The position numbers and the translations under genes were made by a program. A stretch of DNA of 64,000 nucleotides, taken from positions 167,870 to 231,869 of the forward strand of contig RQTK01000670.1 in NCBI GenBank assembly GCA_003991915.1, read 5' to 3'. Below the pieces are notes generated by a model. It was not told the origin of the DNA. It did no database searches and worked only from the letters and a program-made list of their open reading frames with translations. Within the stretch, counting starts at the first letter, position 1; every line of letters begins with the position of its first letter. Origin of the DNA: Elysia chlorotica (Eukaryota > Mollusca > Gastropoda > Plakobranchidae). Of this stretch, positions 23,781 to 38,400 are shown piece after piece.

Positions 23781-25632
23781 GGCGATTGAGACTTTCTTCT
23801 ATGGTATGATAGCAGGTTGCTTTCCTTGAATTCAAGATCCAAAATGAATCAACCAAATTTTGCCATGACTCAATGAACCTTTTTGTTTGTTTACCTAGTT
23901 GCTCTTGCTCCTCGTTCTATTTTCCCCGTTTTCTTTATAATGTACTACCGACTAATAATAATTTTGTCATCTATTAGAAGAGCGTTAACATCACTTGAAT
24001 GAAACTTATACTGAAACTGCACTGGCAACATTTAATGGAAATTTCCACAGAAAATAAATTGTGATTAATTCATGAGATGCTGAATCAACCCAGTGTATTG
24101 GTTTACTTCATGGTATTGTGACATTTTACTGATCATTGTTTAGCCACCTCCTTTGCTGCAGGGCGCTGTTGATGTCACAGCCATCATAATAACATGCAGA
24201 TGGAAGTCTAGTTAGGATTCGCGACTCCTTGCACCTGCAACATAAAACATAATGATTAATGATCATGCCCAGTGGTAAAGACGTAGAGTCAGATTATCTT
24301 CTAATCAAGAAGTAAAAATACTCAAACCAGCTAAAAACAAGAATTTCAGATGTTATACTTTTTCTCAGGACGGGAAGTAGTAAAGTTTTTTTTTATAATG
24401 TGCTGTATGCCATTTTCTAAGTCTCGTGTATTTACACATTTATACAGTAATCAATTTTGTTAAATTGTGAGCTGTAGACTTATCTATGGGAAACTGCGAT
24501 AATTTTGACTGAACGTTTCTCGTAAATATAACTGCTGAAATAGAATGACACAATAATTACAAAATTGCACAAAATTGTATACATTTAGGAGTATTTCGAG
24601 ATCCATTATTACAATCTTCAAAAGAACATTATTGAGAGTGATATAGGGGACTGGAAGAGTAGTCTCTTGGACGTAATACTGTTGCTCCTGTTTTAAGGTT
24701 CGGATATTTTTTCATCGTCGTAACGATATCGTTTAAAATGCATGTACTTGGATTTTCATTCGTAGATAAGATCGTAATAATTGCGACGTTAAGAGTTGCA
24801 AAAATACTTATCAGAGAGAACAGTATCTAATCCATGGAGATTTTTAGAACAAATCCAGTTATTTTTTATGAAGGTTTGTTTACATTTTAATTTTCCTCGA
24901 CGTCAATATCCGGTGTATCCAAAGAATGTTTTTATCTACTTATTGGACGAACATCATCTCCTCTTCTCCCATATATACACCAAACCAACTATGAAGAATA
25001 ATCGAGATTTACGAAACTATGAATTAGTGTGGAACTGAAAGACTAATAAATAATTTATAAAGTTACGCGTAGGCCTTCCCGAAAGCCTGCTCAGCCTACC
25101 GTGAAAACAAACTGTCATGGTGCTAGTGAACACCGTGCCTACGATCGAAGACGGTAAATAATATTAAGTTAAAACAAATTGTTATTGAAACACACAATTA
25201 AAAAATCTAAATGACCATGGAAATCGACATCTCTAAAATGTACTTTACACACCTGTACATCGAATACCATAGTCCGCTCCTTGTTAGTCTTCAACTCCGT
25301 ATTCCTTTCTACCTAACTCAATCACACTTCCATTCGATCTGAGCCTAGAGGTAAGATCTCGATCAGTCCAGCGTGTTATCGATCTGTGCAAATGGGCCGC
25401 CGACTACACGAATGTGGAAAGCAAACAGCACGACACACACACACACACACATACTCACACGCACGCTGAAAATATGCCTGTACCATTTGGAAGGACGCAG
25501 AGAGATCTTCAAGGTTAATTATAATAACTTAACTGGCCAGTGAGATAATTAGGAAGGGAGGATCAATGCTTGGAATCCCGAAAATGGAGAGAGAAAGACA
25601 GACATACATGTAAATAGGCAGAGATGGACACA

Positions 25633-25789
<157 letters not shown>

Positions 25790-26177
25790 GGAGAGAGGGA
25801 GAGAAAGAGAGAAATAGAGAGAGGGAGACAGACAGACAGAGGAAGACAAACAGGGAGAAAGAGGAGGAGGATATGAACATTTTGCAAGAACTAAAAGGGA
25901 ATAAAAAGGTTTTATGAGTTAAACCAGAGCCTATAGATTTAGTCACTCTTTAGTTAAACTGAAATGACTGCCGAGTCTATACAGACTGCTTTCCTTACAA
26001 AGCAAAATAATGATTACGTTTTCCACTTAGAGACAGAGGGAGAGAGGCGTGGGGAGAGAGATAGAGATAGAGAGAGAAGGAGAGATATAGGGTGGGGAGG
26101 GGGGAGGGAGGAGAGAACAAAATCGATAATAGCTGGTCCATGAACATCATGATTGATGATGAGTTGCTTTGCTCTCT

Positions 26178-26178
<1 letters not shown>

Positions 26179-26239
<61 letters not shown>
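26179..26239. repeat. (CT)n microsatellite
   Basis: About 60 bases of pure CT. Confidence 0.95.
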
Positions 26240-26240
<1 letters not shown>

Positions 26241-26983
26241 GCAAAAGCAAAGTCATAATAATGTAGACGAGGCTGGGATAAAATTGAACCCCTTATTTTA
26301 CCAAACAAAATTTAATTGATTCAATGGCTATTAACATAATCTTGCCAATAACACATGAATCTATCTACATGTACATTTTAGTCATATTTTAATACCTTGA
26401 TCTCACGAACCATTTTACAATTTAACCTAATTCACAATAAACTATATATTTTGGTGCTTTTGTCTTCTCCACACACACACACATACAATCTTTCCGAACT
26501 CCCCAACTACCTGGATTTCTGTTCCAAATTGTGTCTCCCTACCCAATTTTTTTACCCTCTTTGCAAAACATTTCCTATTCAACATTCGAACCCATTCTCA
26601 AATACACTCTCGTGTGTACACTGCCAAGATTGAAATTTACTGAACTCTTGAAAAAACTATTCGAACTTATTGTACCTACCTTTCAATAGACTCCCCCCCC
26701 CCCCTCCCCCTGACTAGGCCCCTTCATTGCTATAGGCTACACATCACATTTAAGGCGCCTTGCGTCAGGTATCGGCTGCTATGGTTCCCATACAATATTG
26801 ACACCATTGCAGGCTACTGGCACTTTTCTATCGACTGTCAAGCACCGCTCTAACATAGGGGTGTGTGTGCGTGTGGTGTGGAATAGGGGGTCCTCTCTTT
26901 TCAGTGTGTGGGGCGGAGAAGGGGTAAAGGAGAATAAGATTGATCAGTGAAATATATAGGAGATAAGGGGCAGACACAGAGAA

Positions 26984-27074
<91 letters not shown>

Positions 27075-27150
27075 CAAGGAGAGAAAAAAAAGAGAGAGAC
27101 AGAGACATAGAGACAGAAAAACAAAGAGAAAAAGAGAGAGAAGGAGAAAG
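26984..27150. repeat. (GA)n microsatellite
   Basis: GA dinucleotide array, interrupted towards its right end. Confidence 0.95.
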
Positions 27151-28116
27151 ATACAGGGGTGCAGACAGAGAAAGATAGAGGAAAGAAAACAAAAACAGAT
27201 AATTATACACCCATGCACTATTTTTTACATCCATTACCTACTTTAGACTCTATTCTTGGCAATGCAGTTTCTCCTCTCCCAATTCCACCTCAGAACCACA
27301 GAGTTCGGCTAGATTCTAGTCTATGTAATTTGTAAAATTCCGTGCAAAGCATTGAGCATTAAATGGGGAGGGCACTCTGATTATAATTGTACATATTGTA
27401 AGCGCTTCTCCCAAGAAACGCTGAACATGGCGGCACATAACATGTAAACAATCAAGACTGATAGAGACTGTATTTCTGTAACAACACTAATTGTCGCCGT
27501 AGACTTGTTTTCTTACTACATTACTACAACATTTTTAGAAATTAGGCACTATTGCACTTTATTGGTACAAACAATGTTTACATAGCATTAATCGTGTGTT
27601 TCAAAATATCAATTTATGAAAATTTCAAAGGCTGGAGATAGATCCAGATCTATTCGAGATCTAGCCTATCTAGATTAGATCTAGAATCAGGAGTTTAAGA
27701 TAGTTTTCTCTTAAAACTATTATTGAGTCTAAATGAACTTCCTAAACAATTATAGACAATTAAAAGCTTATATGGATCTAGATTACATAATTCATGAAAA
27801 TGTAAGAGATCTAAAGAAACCCGTAAAACAAACTATATCTAGATCTATAAGATTGCCAGCCTGGCCTGTACTGATGAAATGGAAGGCTTATTTTACAGAC
27901 CTCATTTATCTATGTTTCTTTACAAAACTTAAGAAATTTTAAACTTACAAAGGATTATAGTACTAATACAGTGCTCTCAAAGTAATGACTGGACGCTTAA
28001 GAACCAAATCCATCTTTGAACCGAGGCCTACTATCCATGTGAAATATATCTTTTTTACCTTTTTCGATCAGTCTAAGAAGCCACACTTGGCATCGTATTC
28101 AGCCTAGGAATCTGTT

Positions 28117-28326
28117 TTAACTTGTTCACATTGTCTGATTTAAGGCCTATTCCTTCCATGCGCACTATTTTGGGAAATTAAAACAAAAATTATAAGAGGC
28201 TAGAGGCTAAAGGTTTAATTTTTATTATTTTAAAATGGAAGGTGTGCAGAGAAATACAAAGAGGTTCTAGCATAATAAGAGCATATATGTGCACAACATG
28301 TGTGCAGCGTGATAGGAAAAGGTTAA
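28117..28326. mobile_element. MITE, copy 2 of the TTAACC family
   Basis: Same interior words and order as 8214-8410 and the same GAAAAGGTTAA right end. The left end has changed to TTAACTTGTTC. It lies about 450 bases upstream of the TRPM start exon. Confidence 0.65.
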
Positions 28327-28556
28327 GAGAGCAGGATATAATTCTTTTCTTTACTTTTATTTATCTGTTGAAACATTTATCACAGTTTTTTTTTTTAACA
28401 AGAGCTGTGCGTAAAAAGATCAAAGAAGTCTCTCTTCTGTCATCTCTGTCACGGGCCGACCTATGGCACATGTTCATCTAGAGACAATGTGTGTTTGACA
28501 CAGGACATATTTTAATACACTGTCTTTTCTCTGTTGGATAGTGCGAATCTATCTCT

Positions 28557-28562
<6 letters not shown>

Positions 28563-28617
<55 letters not shown>

Positions 28618-28634
28618 TCTCTCCCTCTCTTTTT
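28563..28634. repeat. (CT)n microsatellite upstream of TRPM
   Basis: CT array with minor interruptions, about 150 bases before the start codon and in the intron feeding the first coding exon. Confidence 0.95.
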
Positions 28635-28768
28635 CTCTTTTTTTTATGTATAAAGCACAGAGTTTATGTGAATTAAAATATCATTCCAAACTTTACAGTT
28701 AAACTCCTATGTGCAAACCCAATAATATTTTAAAACTTTTTTTTTCATGTTTTTTCCAACAGATAAGC

Positions 28769-28789
28769 ATGGCTTCTCACTATGAGTAA
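28769..28789 (+). promoter_or_regulatory. Short upstream ORF overlapping the TRPM start codon
   Basis: An ATG at 28769 opens a six-codon frame whose stop at 28787-28789 lies past the channel ATG at 28782 in another frame. Both follow an acceptor at 28762 (TTTTCCAACAG), so they should be on the same mRNA. An in-frame stop at 28764-28766 makes 28782 the first usable in-frame ATG in this exon. Confidence 0.5.
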
Positions 28790-29460
28790 AACCAAATCGA
28801 GCAATACAAAGTTCGATTGCAGTGTTGGCTCTCGTAGAGAGCTTGACAATTTGGAGGACCTTAACAGTGTGGTGACCAATAGTACGCAAAACATGAGCTG
28901 GCATGGAGAGGATAGAGCATTTGATTTTAAAGAGCATGAGTACTCTGGCAGACCAGGTACAGCCCCACCTCCACATCATGACAGTAAGCCAGAAAAAGAA
29001 TCCAGACGTAAGAAAAAGAGGAAAGATAAGGATTTAGGTGGCTCCAACCTTGCATTGTTTGATGACAATGTCGATGATAGAGTCAAACCTTTACCAGAGC
29101 CACAGATGGATGTGCCAATATTTTCAGTGTCGGCTGCTCATGGTCGGCCTCCAAGGCCAGGCACAAGCAGCAGCATTTCGATTGGCTACGAAGGATCTGG
29201 AATTTCACCATATGCTGAAGCTCTGTCTTCTCAAGATCCTAGTGTTGAGCATGTCAAGTATAAAAAGAGAAAGAAAAGGCATCATTCTAAACGTCCAGAG
29301 AAGGATCTGCACATTTCCCCTGGAGATATTTCAACTACAAGAACAAATCAAACAGATATTTTATCTTCTATTGTCAAAAGGACACAAATAGCACAGCCTG
29401 AAGCAAGTCGTAGCCTACAGTCCACTTTAAGGCTGGAACCAAACTCCAGTAACAACGCAG
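28782..29460 (+). CDS. TRPM exon 1: polar N-terminal extension
   Basis: Encodes 226 residues plus one base. It is rich in Ser, Asp, Lys and His, with two basic clusters (RRKKKRKDK and KYKKRKKRHHSKR) that resemble nuclear-localisation or lipid-binding patches. It has no recognisable fold and is longer than the N-terminal leader of most TRPM proteins. Exon 2 (30187-30395) continues this acidic/basic low-complexity character and enters through a CTTTCTGCAAG acceptor; the nearer CTATTTTAG acceptor at 30150 would run into a stop, which decides the choice. Confidence 0.85.
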
Positions 29461-32400
29461 GTGACTTCATCAAAGATCTTATCATTTTAAAATTCTATTT
29501 CCATTACCTTAAAATTTTACCCTCTTAATTTATTGAAATCATTTTTTTTTTATTACCGAAACGCTCTAAAATGTTTTTTAGCATATCAACATTTAAAATC
29601 ATAAGACAAAAAATAAAGATTTTATCCTTTGTGTCTAATATTTTCTCAATTACCATGAGGAGACTTTTTTCAATTAGTCATGACAGAAGCATATCAATCA
29701 AATTTTAAATGGTGTTAACTAGAACCTTCTAAACACCTTCAAATTATTATATGGTGTTAAATTTTTGTTTTCATTAATTTACATTTGAACTTGATTTGCA
29801 AAATTATAAAAAAAAGAAAAATAATGGTATTTAGTAAAGACAATAAACCCACCCAATGTCTGCAAATAAATGGAAAGAGCGCAAATGTTATTGGTGATAT
29901 AGCATTTGATGCTGCTTTTCAGTATTTTAAAGCATCACCTACATTGTATGAAGGAATGTTGTGAGGGACAGTGGCACTGCACGTTTCATGTACATAGATC
30001 ATTTTCATGTTGCAACATAATGAGTGTGTGGTGTACCTGGACATCCACAGAATGGTTATCATCTTGCAATAATAACTATTGTATTTCAAATAACCCTTAT
30101 CAAAACCATTTACAGTGAAATTAATTAAACCAATTTGGCTCTATTTTAGCCGTGGAAGACCAGATAGAAGCCTGCCTTTCTGCAAGGAAAACTTGTCCCT
30201 AGTTTGCAAGGCAGCCCAACCCATGGTGGTTTAAAGACTGAACATAAAGATGATGACAGTGATCACCCCAGTGAAAAAGATGACAGTATTGGCAGCCATG
30301 GGTTCAAGAACAGTGTCCTACGCCAAATAGAGAGAGCACACAGTAGACAGCTTGTTGGGAAACACAATAAAGATAGGAATAGTCCTATCAGTCAGGTGAG
30401 AAATTGAAAAGATGTAGAAAGGATTCAACATAAGCATGTAAAATGTTATTACTAAGATTAATAGATTGTTGTATGTATTTTAAAGGCTCTTAAAACAAAG
30501 TGTATGACTAGGAACAGCACAGATTCTGGGCAAACACTGACAACCCAGTCTAAGATGAATATGGAAAAAAAAATTTAAACAATCTGTTCAGTGACATCTC
30601 AAAATTGAGTGGAAACAACTTAATCTACTCACAGTTATTATTTTCTATTTGCTTCAAATTTTTGTGACTGTGCCATCACAAAAATGTATGTCTTGTCTTA
30701 TTTCCAGAGGGAGACTGCAAACTTTATTGTGAATCAAATAAAACAAAGAGATTGCTCCATTTACGTCAAGAAACACAGAGGAAACGGGTGAGTGAAGGGC
30801 TTAAAAACATGCTTGTATATCCTCTTTCTTTTGCTTTTTAAAAAGTTATATCAATTAATTTAGAAAAAAAATACAAGAAAATAGAAGAAAAAGACAACTT
30901 ACATTTTTTTATTCACATTAAGCTGCTTCCTGCTGTATAAATGTTCCATAGTGTCTTGACTTTCACATATGTGCTGTTTAAAGAAATTAATTTTTATTTT
31001 CATTTTGAGAAAACAACTGTCATGTCCTCAAGGTTCTGCTTAACTTACCACTTATTTTGAAGACTTTTGGATTTTTTTTGGGCATCACTGTCTTTGTCTT
31101 TTGGGTTCAATTTAAAACACAAAAGATAAGGAACAGAATCAATTTCGGAAAAAATATTTTGTGATTTCAAATTATATTGCTCAGTCATCTACCCTATTCA
31201 GAAATTGATTGCCTATTGCAACATCCTGTTTCTCTCTCCCTGCAGACCACCTCTATCTGACTTTAATCGATTTTATATATTTCGCTAAAACTTTTCTAAG
31301 AGTTAGACATACAAATTGACGAAAAGATTAATGTAGACTGCAAGGTCCACATGACAGTATACATATTATATTTATTTATTTAGTTAGTTTATTTTTTATC
31401 TTTCTTGTAAACACTAAAGCCAGAAAGGATTCAGATTGATGACATGAGCTTAGTGTTAAAACTAGAGACTCTTAAGTAAAGTGAAACAGTTAAGGTTTAC
31501 TACAACAGCACTTTACTTTGAAGTTGCTAACATAATAGTTTTCTTATTGTCTTAAATTTCACACTGGAAGTCATTTGTTTTTATTTCTTCTTTAGTGATG
31601 ACTGTGAGTGTGGCCGCCCTTCATCTTGGCATATTGATAGGAACATGGAGATCAGTGAAGAAGAAGGTCATATATGGCACCAGAAGACACACACAGAGGA
31701 AGTGCCTTGTGATTCCTTTGGGGAGATTCACTTCAGAGGCTTTGGCACCAATGTTTTGAAAAGTCCGGTAACTGTTGTTTTTTATTTCTATAGGAACTTA
31801 TTTTCTATTCATAAGCAAATTTACAGAATTTTTAATTGTGTATAGGGAATGAAATTTCTTAAAAAAGGTATGTATCTTAATTGGAAGCCATGAATTTTGC
31901 TCTAGAATTTTGGTTAGCTTATCAAACAATATCTTCAATGGATGACGCTAAATGGTGAGAACATTAAAGTCATCAAAAAATGCATAGAGTGGGTAAAAAG
32001 GGTTATATTTACAATTAAATGACACTGCAGAGATTTGGAGAAATTCCAGCTTTTTAAACATAAATTATGTCTTACAACTAATGGGAACATATCTTTGTGA
32101 ATGTAAATATTTGTATAGTGTCTTACCCTGGAAATTGCAACATTCAGTTTTTCTTTCAAACTTGATCTCTTGTATACAATAATTGGAAAGGAATGGAATT
32201 TGTGACCTCTAGGTATCATGATATTTTTATAAAAATTTGGAACCTCACAATTCAATATCAAGTCATTAATAAGGAAATCCAATACAAGTCCAATAAGTTT
32301 CTGATTATTTATGACATTGTAAGTACAGCTTTTATATAGAATCATATAGTTAACTTGAAAATCATACTATATAATGTAACAGCCATCGCTTTTATTTTGT

Positions 32401-35400
32401 GTGTGTTAATATTTGTCTTTAGTATGTACGTGTGGACTTCAAGACTCCAGTCTCTGTTGTATGGGAGCTCATGATTAAGCACTGGAAGATGCCAGAACCT
32501 CGATTGCTGCTCTCAATAACCGGTGGAGCTCAAAGATTTGAACTCAAACCACGCCTAAGCTCACTTCTCAAGCAAGGTTTGGTGGAAGCAGCTATGAATA
32601 CAGGTGACAGATGATATTTTTGTTTGCTTCAATATAAATATACATTTCCAAGCAATGTCTATCTTAGTTGAGGACTGCCTATAACCTTTTTCTTGCTCCT
32701 TCGTTTGCTTGTTTCTCCTTTAAATAAATAAAGACTTTAGTAACAATCATTTAATATGATCAATTTTTATGTAAAGGATGGGATGAATGGTTTTTCCATA
32801 ATTATTACCTCTAGCACCAATAGTAAATGTCTCAGGATTAGGAATTAGATAGAAGATTAGAAGACAAAGGTGATATTCTACTAGGTTTAAATTTATTTCT
32901 TTACTTAATAAGATCCATGAAAATATTAAAAAAAATTTTTTTAGCTTAGTATTCAACAGTAGCTTGAGCTGCAGAGCTGATTCTAAAATGTTGCATCTTC
33001 TATTTAGGAGATGTCAGGGAACGTTAAGCCTTTATCTATTTCATTAACTGTGCAAAATGTATCAGCTAATATATATACTCTAGGCCTAATAAAGTCAGGC
33101 TATAATTTTGGAATAAGTCATTTTGACCACTTTTTGAGATAATCAATCAATTATTTTGATTCCTTATTTCTGTTTTATAAAGGACACAAGTTTCTAACAA
33201 AATAAAACAAAATCCTATAAGCCTATTTTTAATCTGAAAGTTTTATTTGATAGATTTAATTTTTTACATTTACTATTTATCACTTGCATTTTGGCATAAG
33301 TCGCGCATATGCCATCATCATATCACTGTGATCAGAAACTTGTACTAAATGTTCACCTGACCACCAGGGGCTTGGATCATCACTGGAGGGACAGCCTCTG
33401 GAGTGATGGAGTTTGTAGGGGAAGCCCTCAGGGACAACATGGCGATATCCAGCATGGGCTCACAAGTTCCATGCGTTGCACTCGGCATCGCTGTGTGGGG
33501 ATGTGTGGCCAACAACTTGGCTCTGGATGGTGAAGGGGTAGGTTTAAATCCCCATTTGGGAGTTAAGAATAAGATAAGATAAGGAATCCTTTTTGGGGGA
33601 AATTGAAACTAACATTCATTTTAACACATGTACTGAATTTATCCAATTTCCAAAATAGAATTTGTTGTTTTATTATTGCATAATAATGTTTATATTTTCT
33701 TTCTTGTGTGATTTTATAATAATTGTTCCTGACCATGCTGTCAACATCTTCTGAAAAATTTCGTACTCATCATTTGATTTTTGATCTCCTGCTTCTCAGG
33801 AAAAAGGTCTGTGGCCGGCCACCTATGCCATCGAAGACGTGATTCAACCTCCAAGAGGCATGGCTTCTCTAGATCCAAACCACACCCACTTTCTGCTGGT
33901 AGACGATGGTCGTGAGAAAGTGTTTGGTGCAGAGATACCTCTCCGCTCTGAGCTGGAACATTACATCTCGGCTGTGGGAACCACAGGGGTTGCACAGGGG
34001 CAGAGTGAGTTTGAAATTGACTTCAAAAGAGCAAATTGTTTGTTTGTTTTGTTGTTTTAACGTCCAACATCATCACTATACAGGCTATATATTAGACAGA
34101 CCAAAAGATTTTATGTGCTCCCACTGACGAGACAATACTTGGAGACTTGGACTCCAGTCTCAGCCACAAATGAGCAGAATAAGATTTCAATCATGAATCT
34201 ATTAAAGCTAGGAATTCATTGAGATTCTTTGCTTTCTCCAGCCATGTTTAATTATTTCTTGAGCAGTCTGTCATCAGGGACCAGGTTATTAAAAAACGTA
34301 CAAAAGATGAATTTACAAAATATTCCTTTTATCACCTTTATAGGCCTAAAAATGTTAAATTAAAAAAAATCGTACTTAATTGACTTATAGTTACGTCATG
34401 TCCTAGTTATTTGTCTAGAACACTTGTGTAGCTTTCACAATCTGCGATGTGAGCTCTCTCCAACTTTGTCTGCCCTGGCGGATCAAATCTTTGCCAATTA
34501 AGCATGAAGATAGCATTTTTTATTTTTTCCATCTTCCATGGTATCATGCTCTGTGATCATGCTCTCCCCAGCTATCCCGACGCCTGTAGTCCTTATTGTT
34601 GTGGAGGGAGGAGTCAACACAATGGAAACTGTCTTCCAGTCAAACAAGAGGAATACACCAGTGGTGGTCATCAATGGTTCTGGCCGCGCTGCAGACATTA
34701 TCGCACTGGCATTCAAAATCACAGCTGATCCTGCAAAGTAAGGTTTAACTTATTTCAATCAAGATGTCGAGTTTTGATAAGCTGTGCCACATCAAAACTA
34801 TAAGAAGATCTGAAATTTTTTCAGTTGTCTTCCTCTTCTATATCTAATTTAGGTCAGGTTAAACTTTGTTCAATAAAGATGTCAATAATTTGTTTTTGAT
34901 AATCCGAATCACCTCAAAATGCAGCATTAGATTCTTAGATTCATTTTTTTTAAAAAGGCAATTGACTAAGGAGTTAATTGACCCTTTGTACAATGATTAT
35001 TTATTTCTTGTAATGTTATGGAAAATGAAACCACATGTTCTCAAAACTACTAGGCCCTGTAAAAAAAAGTCTGCAGAGTGTGTCAGCATAGTGTTAACGA
35101 AAACCTGCACACTTTTAGCAAAAGCAAGTGCTCTGATCCAGCCGCAGCCAATATCAACATGTACTTCCGGCAAATGAAATGGTCTTTTATGTTTTCATCA
35201 TCTTTCAATTTCTACTTTATGTAAAGGATGTGATGAATGGTTTTTCCATAATTATTACCTCTAGCACCAATAGTAAATGTCTCAGGATTAGGAATTAGAT
35301 AGAAGATTAGAAGACAAAGGTGATATTCTACTAGGTTTAAATTTATTTCTTTACTTAATAAGATCCATGAAAATATTAAAAAAAATTTTTTTAGCTTAGT

Positions 35401-38400
35401 ATTCAACAGTAGCTTGAGCTGCAGAGCTGATTCTAAAATGTTGCATCTTCTATTTAGGAGATGTCAGGGAACGTTAAGCCTTTATCCATTTCATTAACTG
35501 TGCAAAATGTATCAGCTAATATATATACTTTAGGCCTAATAAAGTCAGGCTATAATTTTGGAATAAGTCATTTTGACCACTTTTTGAGATAATCAATCAA
35601 TTATTTTGATTCCTTATTTCTGTTTTATAAAGGACACAAGTTTCTAATAAAATAAAACAAAATCCTATTAGCCTATTTTTAATCTGTTTATTTGATAGAT
35701 TTAATTTTTTACATTTACTATTTATCACTTGCATTTTGGCATAAGTCGCGCATATGCCATCATCGTATCACTGTGATCAGAAACTTGTACTAAATGTTCA
35801 CCTGACCACCAGGGGCTTGGATCATCACTGGAGGGACAGCCTCTGGAGTGATGGAGTTTGTAGGGGAAGCCCTCAGGGACAACATGGCGATATCCAGCAT
35901 GGGATCACAAGTTCCATGTGTTGCACTCGGCATCGCTGTGTGGGGATGTGTGGCCAACAACTTGGCTCTGGATGGTGAAGGGGTGGGTTTAAATCCCCAT
36001 TTGGGAGTTTAAGAATAAGATAAGAAAAGGAATCCTTTTTGGGGGAAATTGAAACTGACATGCATGTTAACATTAAAAATAGGCTACACCTTGAGAATGC
36101 TCTGTTAGAGGGAACGCCGGAAGTTACAATAATATGCTGACCCGTTTTAGCTTTTATAGGAAAAGTGCATGGATGGTTTTGAAGAAATTGTTTGATTTGC
36201 TATCAATGCCTTTTCAAATACAATAAAAATCTTTGTACTAAACTTGTCCAATTTCCAAAATAGAATTTGTTATTTTATTATTGCATGATAATGTTTATAT
36301 TTTCTCTCTTGTGTGATTTTATAATAATTGCTCCTGACTATTCTGTAAATATCTTCTGAAAAATTTCGTACTCATCATTTGATTTTTGATCTCCTGCTTC
36401 TCAGGAAAAAGGTCTGTGGCCGGCCACCTATGCCATCGAAGACGTGATTCAACCTCCAAGAGGCATGGCTTCTCTAGATCCAAACCACACCCACTTTCTG
36501 CTGGTAGACGATGGTCGTGAGAAAGTGTTTGGTGCAGAGATACCTCTCCGCTCTGAGCTGGAACATTACATCTCGGCTGTGGGAACCACAGGGGTTGCAC
36601 AGGGGCAGAGTGAGTTTGAAATTGACTTCAAAAGAGCAAATTGTTTGTTTGTTTTGTTGTTATAACGTCCAACATCAGCACTTTACATGCTATATATTAG
36701 ACAGGATTTTATGTGCTGCCACTGACGAAACAGTGCTTGGAGACTTGGACTCCAGTCTCAGCCACAAATGAGTAGAATAAGATTGAACATGAATCTATTA
36801 AAGCTAGGAATTCATTGAGATTCTTTGCTTTCTCCAGCCATGCTTAATTATTTCTTGAGCAGTCTGTCATCAGGGACCAGGTTATAACTTACAAATGATG
36901 GATTTACAAAATATTCCTTTTATCACATTTATAGGTCTAAAACTGTTCAACTAAACAAAAATCTTACTTAATTGACTTATAGTTACGTCATGTCTCAGTT
37001 CTTTGTCTCTAACACTTGTGTAGCTTTCACGATCTGCGATGTGAGCTCCTCCAACCTTGTCTGCACTGTGCTAGCTCTTGTGATCCTGGCCGACAAAATC
37101 TTTGCCAATTAAGCATGAAGATAGCATTTTATTTTTTCCATCTTCCATGGTATCATGCTCTGTGATCATGCTCTCCCCAGCTATCCCTACGCCTGTAGTT
37201 CTTATTGTTGTGGAGGGAGGAGTCAACACAATGGAAACTGTCTTCCAGTCAAACAAGAGGAACACACCAGTGGTGGTCATCAATGGTTCTGGCCGTGCTG
37301 CAGACATTATCGCCCTAGCATTCAAAATCACAGCTGATCCTGCAAAGTAAGGTTAAACTTATTTCAATCAAGATGTCAAGTTTTGATAAGCTGTGTCACA
37401 TCAAAACTACGTATAGGAAGATCTGAAGTTTTTCCAGTTGTCTTCCTCTTCTATATCTAATTTAGGTCAGGTTAAACTTTGTTCAATAAAGATGTCAATA
37501 ATTGTTTTTGATAATCCGAATCACCTCAAAATGCAGCATTATATTCTTAGATTCATTTTTTTTAAAAAGGCAATTGACTAAGGAGTTAATTGACCCTTTG
37601 TACAATAATTATTTCTTGTAATGTTATGGAAAATGAAACCACATGTTCTCAAAACTACTAGGCCCTGTAAAAAAAAGCCTGCAGAGTGTGTCAGCATAGC
37701 GTTAACGAAAACCTGCACACTTTTAGCAAAAGCAAGTGCTCTGATCCAGCCACAGCCAATATCAACAAGTCCTTCCGGCAAATGAAATAATCTTTGATGT
37801 TTTCATCATCTTTCAATTTCTTTTTGTTTTATTTTAATCGAACACATGGTATCATTTTTATCCTTTTATATATGTTTTTTCTTTGTTTTATTTCAGCCCA
37901 GACAGATCAAAGTTTTTACCTGACTTTGAGGATATTATGAGAGAAGCTGTCACAAGGACCTTTGTGTGGAAGCCCCATGATAAGGACAAAGATAGGAAAA
38001 TCCAAAACTGCATAGATAGTACTAGATCTGCTCTGCAGAGAAGAAATTTGGTAAGAACCCAAGGGCCGTATACTTACGACTGGTCATAAAATATTGAAAT
38101 AAGAAGGCTTATGACAGCAATATTTTTTATTATGATCCCTAATGTATATTGTTCAAACACAAATATTTTTATTTATTTCATATGGATACATGTGACTTTA
38201 TCTTGGAGGTAAGTAGAAATTTTTTCCATTTTGAACATGTATTATGTATCTTCAACATGCTTTAGGGTGGGGAAATTATTCATTAGACATAAGGAGTAGA
38301 CAAGTTGGTTTTGGAAAAAAATTTTGTCTTCTTGAGTGAAAAATATTAAACTACGAATTTACTGAGTTGTATTTCTATTGTAGAGCTCATTGATCAAACG

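Noticed and set aside
30151-30395. TRPM exon 2 starting at the CTATTTTAG acceptor
   Set aside because: In the frame delivered by exon 1 this start meets a stop at about 30200; the acceptor at 30186 keeps the frame open.
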